64,000 nucleotides of DNA from Antricoccus suffuscus (GTDB lineage: Bacteria > Actinomycetota > Actinomycetes > Mycobacteriales > Antricoccaceae): positions 62,001 through 126,000 of the forward strand of contig NZ_PVUE01000001.1 of assembly GCF_003003235.1 (NCBI RefSeq), read 5' to 3'. The notes under the pieces were generated by a model. That model did no database searches. It was given only the letters and a program-made list of their open reading frames with translations, and was not told where the DNA came from. The position numbers and the translations under genes are program-made. The number at the start of each line of letters is the position of its first letter. Position 1 is the first letter of the stretch. Below, piece by piece: positions 36,104-45,266 of the stretch.

Positions 36104-37075
36104 ATGACCCTGTCTAACTCGCCGAACCCGTGGCCGCTCGCCTCCGCGTTACCGATTATCCAAGCGCCGATGGGCCCGGTCAGTCAGCCCAGCCTCATTG
36201 CCGCCGTGATCGGCGCCGGAGGTCTCGGCATGCTGGCCGCCTCCGAACTCAATCCCGATCGGCTGCCGCGCACGATCGAGCAGGTCCGCAGACTCTCGTC
36301 GGGGCCGGCCGAAGCGCTGGGCTGCAACTTCATCCTCGACTTCGACGTCGCCGCCGGGGTTGAGGTCGCTCAGGACCAGGGTGTTCGCATCATCTCGACG
36401 TTCTACGGCGATCCGGCACGGATCCGGCCGCACATCCGTCACGACGTGATCCACCTGCACACAGTCGGTGATGTTGCCGACGCGCTCGCCGCGCGGGACG
36501 CGGGCGTCGACGTACTCGTCGCGCAAGGCATCGAGGCCGGCGGCCACATTCGCGGCACCACCCCATTAAACGAGTTGGTGCCTGCGGTCCGCGAAGCGAC
36601 TGGTCTGCCGGTCGTCGCTGCCGGCGGGATCGCCACCGCCGACGACGTACGTCACGCGTTCGAGCTCGGCGCCTGTGGCGTGTGGGTCGGCACGCGGTTC
36701 GCGGCATCGGAGGAGTCCCGCGCGCATCAGGACTACAAGGACGCGATCGTCGCCGCGAAGGTCGGCGACACGGTCTACACGACGGACTGTTTCGATGCCG
36801 GCTGGGTCGGGGCGCCGCACCGGACATTGAGCAACAGCACGACCGCGATGTATGAGTCGCTCGGCGCGACGTCCGAACGCAATCGAGACATCATCGCGCA
36901 CACGGCGTCGGGCGTGCCGATTCGCCGTTTCGACTACACGCCGCCGTTGATCGGCATGACCGGGGATCTGCTGGCGCTGGCGACGTACGCCGGAGTGAGC
37001 GCGGAGCGGGTGCGTCAGGTCGAACCGGCGGCGGCCATCGTGGCCGACCTCGCCACCGGCGTACCGACAGCCTGA
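36104..37075 (+). CDS. Nitronate monooxygenase family flavoprotein
   Basis: A 323-residue FMN TIM barrel. LPIIQAPMGPVSQPSLIAAV near residue 16 is the FMN-binding start, VLVAQGIEAGGHIRG near 135 carries the catalytic His found in true nitronate monooxygenases, and LPVVAAGGIATADDVRHAFELGA near 167 holds the phosphate site. It is better conserved with characterised nitronate oxidases than the paralogue at 30844. It appears monocistronic; no regulator is adjacent. Confidence 0.9.
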   Translation: MTLSNSPNPWPLASALPIIQAPMGPVSQPSLIAAVIGAGGLGMLAASELNPDRLPRTIEQVRRLSSGPAEALGCNFILDFDVAAGVEVAQDQGVRIISTFYGDPARIRPHIRHDVIHLHTVGDVADALAARDAGVDVLVAQGIEAGGHIRGTTPLNELVPAVREATGLPVVAAGGIATADDVRHAFELGACGVWVGTRFAASEESRAHQDYKDAIVAAKVGDTVYTTDCFDAGWVGAPHRTLSNSTTAMYESLGATSERNRDIIAHTASGVPIRRFDYTPPLIGMTGDLLALATYAGVSAERVRQVEPAAAIVADLATGVPTA

Positions 37076-37156
37076 GCCACCGCAGCCCGGGCGATTGGAC
37101 GACACGTCGTCGAGCGTCTTGGCATGCGACCCTTCAACGGCGACTAATCTGGTGTG

Positions 37157-37525
37157 ATGAGCAACGGCGACCCGACGTACGACGAGTCCCGGATCGCTGA
37201 CCGTCTCGATGAGCAGCGGGCCGCCACCGAGCAACGGATCGCGGAGATGCGCGCGGGATTTGACGGGATGGTCGCGGCGTCCGAAGGATCGAATGCCGAT
37301 GACGAACACGATCCCGAGGGCGCGACGATCGCGTTCGAACGTTCGCAACTGGGTGCCTTAATCGACCAGGCCGAGCTTCAGCTGAGGGAGATCGCGCACG
37401 CCGCACAGAAGATCAGTGACGGCAAGTACGGCGTGTGCGAATCCTGCGGCGCGCAGATCGCGCCGGCGCGACTCGACGCGCGCCCGATTGCCCGCACGTG
37501 TATCAACTGCGCGACTAAACGGTGA
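37157..37525 (+). CDS. DksA/TraR-type C4 zinc-finger protein
   Basis: A 122-residue protein. An N-terminal acidic, probably coiled-coil region precedes a C-terminal zinc finger with CESC near residue 97 and CINC near 118. ALIDQAELQLREIAHAAQKISDGKYGVCE is a DksA-type lead-in (positions ~75-103). DksA relatives reach into the RNA polymerase secondary channel; the actinobacterial versions are poorly understood. A GTG three bases upstream (37154) is an alternative start. Convergent with the MaoC-like gene. Confidence 0.88.
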   Translation: MSNGDPTYDESRIADRLDEQRAATEQRIAEMRAGFDGMVAASEGSNADDEHDPEGATIAFERSQLGALIDQAELQLREIAHAAQKISDGKYGVCESCGAQIAPARLDARPIARTCINCATKR

Positions 37526-37537
37526 CCGCAAGCGCAG

Positions 37538-38401
37538 TCACCCGCCGTATTCGATGAGCCCGTCAGAGATAGCCCGGTCGCCTGCGGTGTTGAGAACCTC
37601 AAACGTGACCGTGTCGGCACCGTCGGCTCCGACAAAACGCGAGTAGGTCAGCGTCAGTGAGGTGGGCACGACGACCATGCCCTTGAAGTCGCCCGCGATC
37701 CGGGTGATCGTCGACGGATCGCCGCCGTAAAGTACGCCGGTAATCGCGGCCACGGAGCGCGCGAGGGTGGCGGTGCCGTGCAGGATCAGCCCATCGAGAC
37801 CGACCTCATGAGCGACCCGCAGGTCGGTGTGAAACGGGTTGTAGATCCGGGCGCACTCGCTGTAGACGTGGCAGGCGTTCGCCGGAATGGACAGTTCGAG
37901 AGCGGGTCCAGTCGCAGCGTCCGGCGGCGTCGATGGGCGTTCCTCGAGCGCGGGAATCACGTCGTCGCCGACGGTATCGGTGCCGCGGTGAATGCTGCCA
38001 TAAAACGTCGTCGCCACTGGTTCGCCTGCGAGAGTGTGAGTCTGGTGTTGCAGCGCGAGGTAGGCCCCGGCCCGGTGCCGGTACGCGCCGACGATCTCGG
38101 GGGTCGTCGTCAGTTCCAGTCCCGCCCGCAGCGGTTGATGGAGCCGGATGTCGTGCCGGACGTGTACGCCGCGGCGGTGTTCTTCGGGCGTCAGCGAGGC
38201 GAGCTCGCGTCCGCGCTTTGTCGCCTCCCACTCCGGGTAGCCCAGCACCATCGGGTGGATCGGCAGCGCGTCGGAGGTCGTGTCGTAGAGGATCGGCGTG
38301 ACGTCATCGATGCCGGCGGCGAAGTTCATCGCCCATCGCGCGTCGATGGTGCTGGAGAACGGGGCGCCGGTAGTGCCGACGAGATCTGAGGAGAGCGGCA
38401 T
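37538..38401 (-). CDS. MaoC-like (R)-hydratase/dehydratase family protein
   Basis: A 287-residue double hot-dog protein. The start at 38401 follows GGATGAACG and removes an upstream extension. The second half holds the hydratase-like catalytic segment YNPFHTDLRVAHEVGLDGLILHGTATL near residue 196, with the Asp and His of the (R)-hydratase motif. The first half (ARWAMNFAAGIDDVTPILYD) is a degenerate copy, as in MaoC fusion proteins. It probably hydrates or dehydrates a hydroxyacyl-CoA. It stands apart from the beta-oxidation operons, downstream of a RibD-C-like gene. Confidence 0.88.
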   Translation of the reverse strand: MPLSSDLVGTTGAPFSSTIDARWAMNFAAGIDDVTPILYDTTSDALPIHPMVLGYPEWEATKRGRELASLTPEEHRRGVHVRHDIRLHQPLRAGLELTTTPEIVGAYRHRAGAYLALQHQTHTLAGEPVATTFYGSIHRGTDTVGDDVIPALEERPSTPPDAATGPALELSIPANACHVYSECARIYNPFHTDLRVAHEVGLDGLILHGTATLARSVAAITGVLYGGDPSTITRIAGDFKGMVVVPTSLTLTYSRFVGADGADTVTFEVLNTAGDRAISDGLIEYGG

Positions 38402-38419
38402 ACGTTCATCCTTACACCC

Positions 38420-38450
38420 GGCCTGGGCGCTCCGCGGGCGCGCCCAGGCC
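38420..38450 (-). terminator. Hairpin between RibD-C-like and MaoC-like genes
   Basis: GGCCTGGGCGC and its exact complement form an 11-bp GC-rich stem around a 9-base loop. It lies in the 107-base gap between two leftward genes, so it most likely ends the RibD-C-like transcript and makes the MaoC-like gene independent. Confidence 0.6.
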
Positions 38451-38508
38451 GCATCGCAAGGGTTTAGGTAAGGGCCGGCACAAATGAAGAACAAGTACGC
38501 CGGAGCCG

Positions 38509-39237
38509 CTAACGCGAGTTGTACTGCATGAATAGGTAGTCGTCCTCTTCGAGCACATGCGCAAGATGCAGGGTCGCGGGCACCTGAAGCGCAGGTCCGG
38601 CGGTGACGCGTAAACGTTGTTCGCCAGCGGCAAGCGGGGCGATGGCGAGGCAGAGTTCGTCGAGCAGCCCCGCCGCAAGCAACTGCGCGAGCAGGTGCGG
38701 GCCACCTTCGGACAGCACCCGCGTCAGGCCGCGGTCCTTCAGGGCATCGATCGCTGCCATCAGGTCAACCGTCTCTTCGCCGGCGATGACGACGTCCGCG
38801 ACCTCGGCCGCAGCGTCACGTTGTTCCTGCGGAGCGCTCTTGGCGGTCAGGATGATGGGGCGAGTCGTGGCCTCGGTGAACAGCGGCGCAGCGAGATCAA
38901 GTCTCAGGGTGCCTGTGACGATTGCTAGTGGCGGGCAGGCGGCCTGTCCGGCGGCGATACGGGCCTGCTGCGTTTCCTCCGACAGCTCGATCGGGCCGTA
39001 TCCCTCGGCGCGTACCGTGCCGGCGCCGACGAGTACGACGTCGGCGATCTCGCGAAGCCGGTGCAGCAGTGCCTGATCCGCGGCACTGGTGAGTGCGCCG
39101 ACCCGGCCATCGACGGTGGCTGCACCGTCGACACTGGAGACCATGTTGACGCGCACATAGCGACCCTCGCTGGAGGGAACCGGGTAAATGTCCGCCAGAT
39201 CGATCTCGTCGGCGGGGGCGGGGTAAAGACGACGCAT
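38509..39237 (-). CDS. RibD C-terminal (pyrimidine reductase / DHFR-like) domain protein
   Basis: A 242-residue NADPH-dependent reductase of the RibD-C family. RVNMVSSVDGAATVDGRVGAL near residue 28 is the substrate loop, VVLVGAGTVRAEGYGPI near 66 the NADPH site, and VLSEGGPHLLAQLLAAGLLDE near 168 the conserved C-terminal motif. The full RibD deaminase half is absent. Many actinobacteria carry such stand-alone copies besides the riboflavin operon; a role in flavin or pteridine-like reductions is possible. Confidence 0.9.
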   Translation of the reverse strand: MRRLYPAPADEIDLADIYPVPSSEGRYVRVNMVSSVDGAATVDGRVGALTSAADQALLHRLREIADVVLVGAGTVRAEGYGPIELSEETQQARIAAGQAACPPLAIVTGTLRLDLAAPLFTEATTRPIILTAKSAPQEQRDAAAEVADVVIAGEETVDLMAAIDALKDRGLTRVLSEGGPHLLAQLLAAGLLDELCLAIAPLAAGEQRLRVTAGPALQVPATLHLAHVLEEDDYLFMQYNSR

Positions 39238-39385
39238 TGGCGCTCCTCATTGCTCGGGTGCCACGCTATCGAAGCGTGAAAGTGCGTAGCGACGCGGACG
39301 CGGCCGTTGCTACCCGGAGCGCGATGCACTGCGGCGCTTCCAAGCTCCGCTGAGGTCTGCGTGACAGACTGTCCGGACGGTCGTC

Positions 39386-39559
39386 ATGTCACTACTGCAC
39401 GAACTAGCGTGGCGGGTGCCGATCGGCGAGCGGGGCGTGGTGCGCGATCAACTTCAGCGGCTGCGCTCCACGGTGCGCGCGCAAGACTTCGATTCCACCG
39501 AACCAGCCCAACTGCAGCAGGCTGCGCGGCGGGTGGAGCACGCGTTGGCTCGCGGCTAG
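39386..39559 (+). CDS. Small hypothetical protein
   Basis: A 57-codon frame from ATG 39386 to TAG 39559: MSLLHELAWRVPIGERGVVR, then an Arg/Gln-rich helix ending ARRVEHALARG. It looks like a soluble helical protein, but it has only a weak ribosome site and overlaps the end of the convergent phosphoesterase gene by four bases. No family is recognised and it may not be expressed. Confidence 0.3.
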   Translation: MSLLHELAWRVPIGERGVVRDQLQRLRSTVRAQDFDSTEPAQLQQAARRVEHALARG

Positions 39560-41493
39560 TTATTGGTACCGATCGCCGTCGGTACGCCGATCCCTTGCGA
39601 GACAGCGCATTCGCGACCGCTCTGGATCTTCTGGCTGCCGAGAGTGATCGTGACCGCCGAGACGTTTTGGCTGGTGGCATTCGCGGTCGGTTCCGCGGTG
39701 TCGCTTCCAGATCGATTGATCTGAAAGCGGACGAGCTTGGTGAATTGACAGTTCACCGCGACGGACTCGATGCTGAACTCGACCGGCGGGGGCGCGGTGC
39801 CGGTATTGATCGCGTCGAGACCGCCGGCGCCGGTCGATCCTTCGACCAGCGTGATCGGGTGGCCCTTTTGCTGGACCTCGCTGTCCTTGTTTTGCGCGTG
39901 AAGATGCCCGGCGTTCGTCTGCCGGATCTGACCGGGTAGGTCCGCGTCCAGCTGGGCGGCGGCGACCGGCTCGTGGGTCGCGAAGATGTCGAAGACGGAC
40001 GAGTGCGCGACGTCTTTGACGGCGCCGTTGACGGCGTGCTGCTCGAGCGGCGTCACCACGCTCGGTTTGTCCGACCCGTATGCGCCCGATCCGCCGTAGA
40101 CCCGCGGATCCGGAAGCGCAGCGATAGTGAGGCCGAATGCGTTGAGTTTCTGCGCGCCTACCCCAAACCCGCTGCCGTCTGCGCTCTTCGTCCCCACCAC
40201 GGTTACGCCGGGAATCGAGCGCATTATCTGGACGGTGGCCGGTGAGTCGTGGTTGCCGGCGAGCCAGATCATCGGGACCTTGGCGGTGAGGGTTTTGAGC
40301 TGATCGAGGTACGTCGGCGTCATCTCGGCAGCCGTGCCGAACTCGGATTCGTCCCCGGTATTGATGATGAGTTTGACCGCGAAGTTGGCGGCGTACTGCT
40401 GCACGAGTGGGTACGTCGCGGCGAGGTGCATGTCCGAGATGAACATGATGTTGTACGACGTCTCGGCGCTCGCGGCCGCGTCGATATTCTGCTGCAGGCT
40501 TTGCTCGATGCCGGCGATGGCGTGGACGACGTCGGTGGCCTTGCTCTGCTGGTTGTAGTAGTCCTGCAGCTTTCCGGGAAACAGTTGGAGAGCGGCGAGT
40601 GTCCCGGTGACCTGCGAGGTGTCGAGCCAGCGGCGGTTGTAGGTGATCGCGCCGTATCCGGCGACGAGCGCGATCACCAGCGTGGCGACCGCGAACTGCA
40701 AGGAGCGGATCCGTAGTTCGTTGGTGCGGTGTGCCTGCCGGCGTAGATAACGCACGGACAAGCTCACCGACACGGCCACAGCTAGTCCGACAAGGACGCC
40801 GATCAGCATTTCTCCTAACAGCCACACCGCGATTGTCGGAATCTGCCGCTGAATGTCCGCCTGCAAACCTTGGACGTACGACGGTCCGTTCCGCGTGGCG
40901 GCCCCGGCGAGGCGTACGACGTCGACCGCTTCGGGACTGATGTGCACGCCGATGGGCAGCCCGTCGACGTGCGGGAATGACCAGTTGCCGATTGTGGTGT
41001 CGGCGCTGAGCCCGGGCCGGGTGAGCAGCGTTCCTTGGACGCTGAAGTGCACGCCGCCGGCGACCGCGCGATACGGGAAGAGGTGCAGCATCGCGGCGGC
41101 GCCGGCGAGGGGCAGTGCGAGGCGCAGGGCCCACCGCATCACGAAACCGACGACTACTTCGAGCACGTGCCATGGTCGGTGTCGCACGCTCGTGAGTACG
41201 CCGGTCAGCCGCCTCCGCACGCTCGCCCGGATCTGGGTGCTGAGCGATGACGGCGGGGTGCTCGCCTCTGTCCTGTGGACATTGGACGAGTCCTCGCCGG
41301 AACTGGGTTCTTGCGCGTCGTTTTCGATACTTCGAGTATGCGACCCGTGGGTAGTCTGCTGATCCGGGCGCTCAGCAAAACAAAACACCGAATATATACA
41401 TGCGATACAGGCGTTACGGTTGACGATGAGCGTCGACCCACGCGAGGGCACGGCGAGTGGCTTCCTGAGAGTTGGTTCAGTTTCGGACCTCAC
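39556..41493 (-). CDS. Membrane-anchored calcineurin-like metallophosphoesterase
   Basis: A protein of up to 645 residues. The N-terminal half has three hydrophobic segments (RWALRLALPLAGAAAML; LLGEMLIGVLVGLAVAVSV; LQFAVATLVIALVAGYGAI). The C-terminal half is a phosphoesterase domain with all metal motifs: FISDMHLA near residue 355, NTGDESEFG near 378, WLAGNHDS near 405, FATHEP near 495 and NAGHLHAQ near 520. The catalytic domain would face outside or be membrane-associated. The start is uncertain: the first ~45 residues lie in AT-richer intergenic-looking DNA, so an internal start is likely. Substrate unknown. Confidence 0.85.
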   Translation of the reverse strand: MRSETEPTLRKPLAVPSRGSTLIVNRNACIACIYSVFCFAERPDQQTTHGSHTRSIENDAQEPSSGEDSSNVHRTEASTPPSSLSTQIRASVRRRLTGVLTSVRHRPWHVLEVVVGFVMRWALRLALPLAGAAAMLHLFPYRAVAGGVHFSVQGTLLTRPGLSADTTIGNWSFPHVDGLPIGVHISPEAVDVVRLAGAATRNGPSYVQGLQADIQRQIPTIAVWLLGEMLIGVLVGLAVAVSVSLSVRYLRRQAHRTNELRIRSLQFAVATLVIALVAGYGAITYNRRWLDTSQVTGTLAALQLFPGKLQDYYNQQSKATDVVHAIAGIEQSLQQNIDAAASAETSYNIMFISDMHLAATYPLVQQYAANFAVKLIINTGDESEFGTAAEMTPTYLDQLKTLTAKVPMIWLAGNHDSPATVQIMRSIPGVTVVGTKSADGSGFGVGAQKLNAFGLTIAALPDPRVYGGSGAYGSDKPSVVTPLEQHAVNGAVKDVAHSSVFDIFATHEPVAAAQLDADLPGQIRQTNAGHLHAQNKDSEVQQKGHPITLVEGSTGAGGLDAINTGTAPPPVEFSIESVAVNCQFTKLVRFQINRSGSDTAEPTANATSQNVSAVTITLGSQKIQSGRECAVSQGIGVPTAIGTNN

Positions 41494-41565
41494 TGTGAGC
41501 CATCACCGCTGGTGGTAAGCGTTATCCCATGCGGTCCTCACATGGCGCGGCGTATTTTCGCTTAA

Positions 41566-43734
41566 GTGACACAGTCCCCGAAGCCGTTAGCTCTCGTTAA
41601 GCTCGTCGTTGCAATCGCCTGTGGCGGGGTCGTTGTTGCGTTAATGCTTTTTCCTGCGGTCGGTGGCGCCGGCCTCGCCACGAAGAGCGGCGCGACCGTG
41701 GTGGCCGATGTGTCCGCCAATTTCGACGCGCAGACGCCATCAACGGTGAGCACCGTGCTCGCCGCCGATGGCAGTGTGCTGACGAGCTACTACAACCAGT
41801 ACCGCACGCCGATCCCGCTGGCCCAGATGGGCAAGTGGGTGCCCAAGGCCATCGTCGCGATCGAGGACCGACGGTTCTACCAGCACGGCGGTATCGACAC
41901 CGCGGGAACACTCCGGGCGGGGCTCCAGGACATCATGACCGGGGGCGTGTCGCAGGGCGGCTCTACGATCACGCAGCAGTTGGTCAAAAACACACTTCTG
42001 TACCAGGCGAAGACGCCGGCCGAGCAGAAGGCAGCGACCGCGGACACCATCGCCCGGAAGCTCAAGGAGGCCAAGATCGCGATTGAGCTCGAGAAGAAGC
42101 TGTCGAAGGATCAGATCCTCGAGAAGTACCTCAACTTGATGAACATGGGCGCCGGTGCGTACGGCGTACGGGCGGCCGCGATCACCTACTTCGGCGTCGA
42201 GCCGGCGCAGTTGACCCTCGACCAGGCGGCGCTGCTGGCCGGGATCGTGCAGAACCCGACGAAATTCGATCCCTTCAACAATCCCAAGGCCGCGAAGGTA
42301 CGCCGCGACACCGTCCTGGCCGCGATGGCGAAGAACGGCGATGTGAGCGAGCAAGACGCCGACGACGCGATGAAGAAGCCGATCGTCCTCAACCCCGGAT
42401 CCAAGCCGGCGCGTTCGTGCTCCGAGGCGCCAAGCAATGGCGGGTTTTTCTGCGACTACCTGTGGACCTACTTGACCAAGACGCTCGGCATCCCCGATAC
42501 CGTGCTCAAGGAACAAGGGCTGACGATCAAGACGTCGTTCCAGCCGTCGTTCCAGGAGTCCGCGACCAACGGCATCCTCGGCGCGAGTTCGGCGCTGGGC
42601 CGCAACTCCAGTATTTTCGGGCTCGACGATCAGCGGCTGGCGATGATGGACGTCCTGGACGCCACGAATGGCCAGGTCCTCGCGCTGGCGGTGAATCGGC
42701 GGTTCGGCAACAACGCCAACGATCCGAGCCAGACATCGGTTAACTATCCGACGGTGCCGGGCGAGGGCGCGGGTTCGACGTACAAGCTGTTCACCGCTGT
42801 CACCGGGCTCGAAGAGGGTGTTGGGACCAACTTCGTCACCGGGGCGAATGCGCCGTACACCTCGAAGAAGTTCAAGAACAACGGCAAACCGTACGTCGTC
42901 AATAACGCCGGCAAGTACGGCGACAACCTGCCGCTGTGGAAGGCGCTCTATCAGTCGGAGAACACCTACTTCGTCGGGCTCGAAGACCAGATCGGCAATA
43001 TGGACCCGATCGTGAACACGGCGACCGCGATGGGCTTGTGGGCGCCCGGCGATACGACGATCGCCAATCAGGTGAAGTCGCAGCAGCAGGCGTCGTTCAC
43101 TCTCGGCCCGGGCTCGGCCAACCCGCTGCGGCTCGCGGTCGCCTACGCGACCAGCGCCAACCGCGGCACCAGGTGTGAACCGGTGCCGGTCACCGACATC
43201 CTCGGCCCGGACGGTCAGCCGCTGGTCAACCCGAAGACTAAGAAGCCCTACTTCACGCCGGGTACCAACTGCACCGCCGACGTCATTCCCTCGGGCGTGG
43301 CGGACACGATCAACAACATCCTGCAAAAGGACGTCATGCCTGGCAACCCGGGGCAGACCGCGGCTCGGGCGTACACCGGTGACGGCCGGCAGATTGCCGG
43401 CAAATCCGGTACGGCGCAGGGCAATGCGTCGTATACGTTCGTCGGCTTCACCCCGCAGGTCGTCGCGTCGGTGATGGCGTACAACCCCGCCAACAACGAT
43501 CCGCTGCCCTCGCCGGGCGCCGGCGAGGAAGGCTTCGGCGGCGGCTATCCCGCGGAGATGTGGCACCTGGCCATGCAAAACATCCTGAACAGCTATCCGA
43601 AGGTCGACTTCCCCCCGCCGGATCCGCAGGTGGAGGCCGGGACGAGTGCGACGAACTCGTCCGGTGGCAACAACAGCAACGGCAGCGGCAACAGCAGTGG
43701 CAGCAGCGCCAGCAGTGGCAACAACGGCAACTGA
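41566..43734 (+). CDS. Class A penicillin-binding protein (transglycosylase/transpeptidase)
   Basis: A 722-residue bifunctional wall synthase starting with GTG. There is one N-terminal membrane helix. The transglycosylase domain shows VAIEDRRFYQHGGID near residue 104, GGSTITQQLVKN near 131, and RKLKEAKIAIELEK. The transpeptidase domain shows the active Ser in GAGSTYKLF near 402, SEN near 465, and KSGTAQ near 612. It ends in a low-complexity Ser/Asn/Gly tail. No PASTA domain is seen. It polymerises lipid II and crosslinks the glycan at the outer face of the membrane. It diverges from the phosphoesterase gene. Confidence 0.95.
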   Translation: MTQSPKPLALVKLVVAIACGGVVVALMLFPAVGGAGLATKSGATVVADVSANFDAQTPSTVSTVLAADGSVLTSYYNQYRTPIPLAQMGKWVPKAIVAIEDRRFYQHGGIDTAGTLRAGLQDIMTGGVSQGGSTITQQLVKNTLLYQAKTPAEQKAATADTIARKLKEAKIAIELEKKLSKDQILEKYLNLMNMGAGAYGVRAAAITYFGVEPAQLTLDQAALLAGIVQNPTKFDPFNNPKAAKVRRDTVLAAMAKNGDVSEQDADDAMKKPIVLNPGSKPARSCSEAPSNGGFFCDYLWTYLTKTLGIPDTVLKEQGLTIKTSFQPSFQESATNGILGASSALGRNSSIFGLDDQRLAMMDVLDATNGQVLALAVNRRFGNNANDPSQTSVNYPTVPGEGAGSTYKLFTAVTGLEEGVGTNFVTGANAPYTSKKFKNNGKPYVVNNAGKYGDNLPLWKALYQSENTYFVGLEDQIGNMDPIVNTATAMGLWAPGDTTIANQVKSQQQASFTLGPGSANPLRLAVAYATSANRGTRCEPVPVTDILGPDGQPLVNPKTKKPYFTPGTNCTADVIPSGVADTINNILQKDVMPGNPGQTAARAYTGDGRQIAGKSGTAQGNASYTFVGFTPQVVASVMAYNPANNDPLPSPGAGEEGFGGGYPAEMWHLAMQNILNSYPKVDFPPPDPQVEAGTSATNSSGGNNSNGSGNSSGSSASSGNNGN

Positions 43735-43743
43735 CGCATCGCC

Positions 43744-43768
43744 GTTTTCCTACTGCCATTAGGAAAAC
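43744..43768. terminator. Bidirectional hairpin terminator
   Basis: GTTTTCCTA and TAGGAAAAC form a perfect 9-bp stem with a 7-base loop, ten bases after the PBP stop and ten before the end of the convergent membrane-protein gene. The AT-rich flanks of the stem give short T/A runs in both directions. Confidence 0.8.
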
Positions 43769-43777
43769 AAGAGGATA

Positions 43778-44248
43778 TTAGGACAAGCCTTTTCGGATAC
43801 GTGCACCGCGCAGCACGAGCGCGGCACGCCCGAGCGCCAGTACGACGAACGCGACCTCCGACGCTGCGCTAGCGATCTTCTCGGTGAACCACACAGGTTC
43901 GTAGATACTGGGAAACGGGCCAATTGCCGGGAGCTTGGTCACGACGCTGAGCAGGACCGCGGCAGCACTAGCGACCATGACTACCGTGGCCACTGCCCAC
44001 GCCGCGGTGCTATCTCGCAGGAGTAGCCACACGGCGACCAACGACGTGACAATCGCCTGAGCAATGAACAATTGCCCCAAAGTGATGGCCGGTCCGACGT
44101 CGTACTGCGAGGCCAGGTGCGCGTGGGTGTACGCCGACACCACCAGCAGCCCGGTCCCTATTCCGCGCGCCGCGAGACGTGCGATACGTCGTGGTCGGCG
44201 ATGCGGCCGCCGGCCGGCCCGGTGAAGTTGGCTTGCGGTGTCGGCCAT
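43778..44248 (-). CDS. Small multi-span membrane protein of unknown function
   Basis: A 156-residue protein with a very basic N-terminus (HRAGRRPHRRPRRIARLAARG) and four predicted membrane segments: GLLVVSAYTHAHLAS, GQLFIAQAIVTSLVAVWLLL, WAVATVVMVASAAAVLLSVV and VAFVVLALGRAALVL. The layout resembles DoxX-sized integral membrane proteins but no motif identifies a family. It is convergent with the PBP gene and divergent from a secreted lipoprotein gene. Confidence 0.75.
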   Translation of the reverse strand: MADTASQLHRAGRRPHRRPRRIARLAARGIGTGLLVVSAYTHAHLASQYDVGPAITLGQLFIAQAIVTSLVAVWLLLRDSTAAWAVATVVMVASAAAVLLSVVTKLPAIGPFPSIYEPVWFTEKIASAASEVAFVVLALGRAALVLRGARIRKGLS

Positions 44249-44481
44249 GAGCTCCGTCCCATTTTTCTTTTCTCTGGGTTTGCCCGTAACACGGTCTGGG
44301 GAGCGGAATCGTTCAGGAGCAGGTTTCTGCCGTCATGGGCCAGATTTGAACCGTGGCCCGTTGAGGCACGTATTACCCGTTGAGCACCGTACGTGGCGCT
44401 TGACAGGTCCGCACCGCGAACCGCCTCTCGGTAGGCAAATTCGCCAGGATGCGGGCATCACCGCTGAAAATCGGAGTAGAG

Positions 44482-45018
44482 ATGCACACACAAACCAAGA
44501 GACTCGTCGTTGCCGTCCTCGGCGCCAGCTCATTCGCATTGGCCGCTTGCGGCGCGCCGTCCCAACCGGCGTCGAGATCGCAGACGGGGCAGCATGTTTC
44601 AGTAAGTGCGACCGCGGTGGTCTCGTCCAGATCAATACCCGGAGTCGGCTCCGTCCTGGTCGACGGCAAGGGCTTCACGATGTATACCTACGACCCGGAT
44701 ACGACAAGCACGATCGCGTGTACCGGGCAGTGCGCCGTGAACTGGCCACCGTTGATGGGCCAGCCAACCAGCACCGACGCGGCTATACCGTCGACGAAGC
44801 TGAGCACCGAGAAGCGGCCCGACGGTACGGCGCAGGCTACCTACGGCGGCCACGCGCTCTACCTGTTCAGTGGCGACAAGGCGCCCGGTCAGGACAATGG
44901 AGATGGCTTAATGGGGGTTTGGCACGTCGTAAAAGTGCCCGCGGGGTCGGCCGCGCCCTCCACAGCGCCATCGACCATGGCACCGTCAACCAACTCGGGC
45001 GGCGGCTACAACTACTGA
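44482..45018 (+). CDS. COG4315-type secreted-repeat lipoprotein
   Basis: A 178-residue lipoprotein; the ATG at 44482 follows GGAG. The lipobox is LAACGA with Cys near residue 23. The mature part holds the family's short repeats: GVGSVLVDGKGFTMYTYDPD, then CTGQCAVNWPPL with its conserved Cys pair, and GGHALYLFSGDKAPGQDNGDG with GVWHVVKV. A Ser/Thr/Pro-rich tail follows. COG4315 proteins are widespread in actinobacteria, outside the membrane, and of unknown function; a metal or heme-related role has been suggested for some. Confidence 0.88.
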   Translation: MHTQTKRLVVAVLGASSFALAACGAPSQPASRSQTGQHVSVSATAVVSSRSIPGVGSVLVDGKGFTMYTYDPDTTSTIACTGQCAVNWPPLMGQPTSTDAAIPSTKLSTEKRPDGTAQATYGGHALYLFSGDKAPGQDNGDGLMGVWHVVKVPAGSAAPSTAPSTMAPSTNSGGGYNY

Positions 45019-45266
45019 CAGGTATGGATTGCCGAGTGAGTGCGACCGCATCGGTTTCGCGTCGAACTGCGGCGGTAGGTAGAAAGCGGTGCCCTGAGGT
45101 CTGCTAGTAGCACCGGTGTGAGCAGCGGGCGCGTCGGCGGATCGGGTCGTAGGACGGCTGAGACCGTGCTGAGGACAGCGGCCCGATCACATCGAATCCA
45201 CATGATCGGTCAGCGATCCTCATCGTGCGAGCGCAACGCTGCGCTGCATGATCGAAGGGTGAGTCG

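Noticed and set aside
39560-41173. 537-codon alternative frame within the phosphoesterase gene
   Set aside because: Arg-rich low-complexity translation; the metal motifs are all in the other frame.
41740-43578. Minus-strand frame of 612 codons opposite the PBP gene
   Set aside because: The PBP frame carries every catalytic motif; the opposite frame is Arg/Val/Asp-rich shadow without motifs.
45019-45266. Small RNA or gene in the gap before the lipoprotein-ABC operon
   Set aside because: Only short frames and no stable hairpin with a terminator-like tail; probably promoter region.
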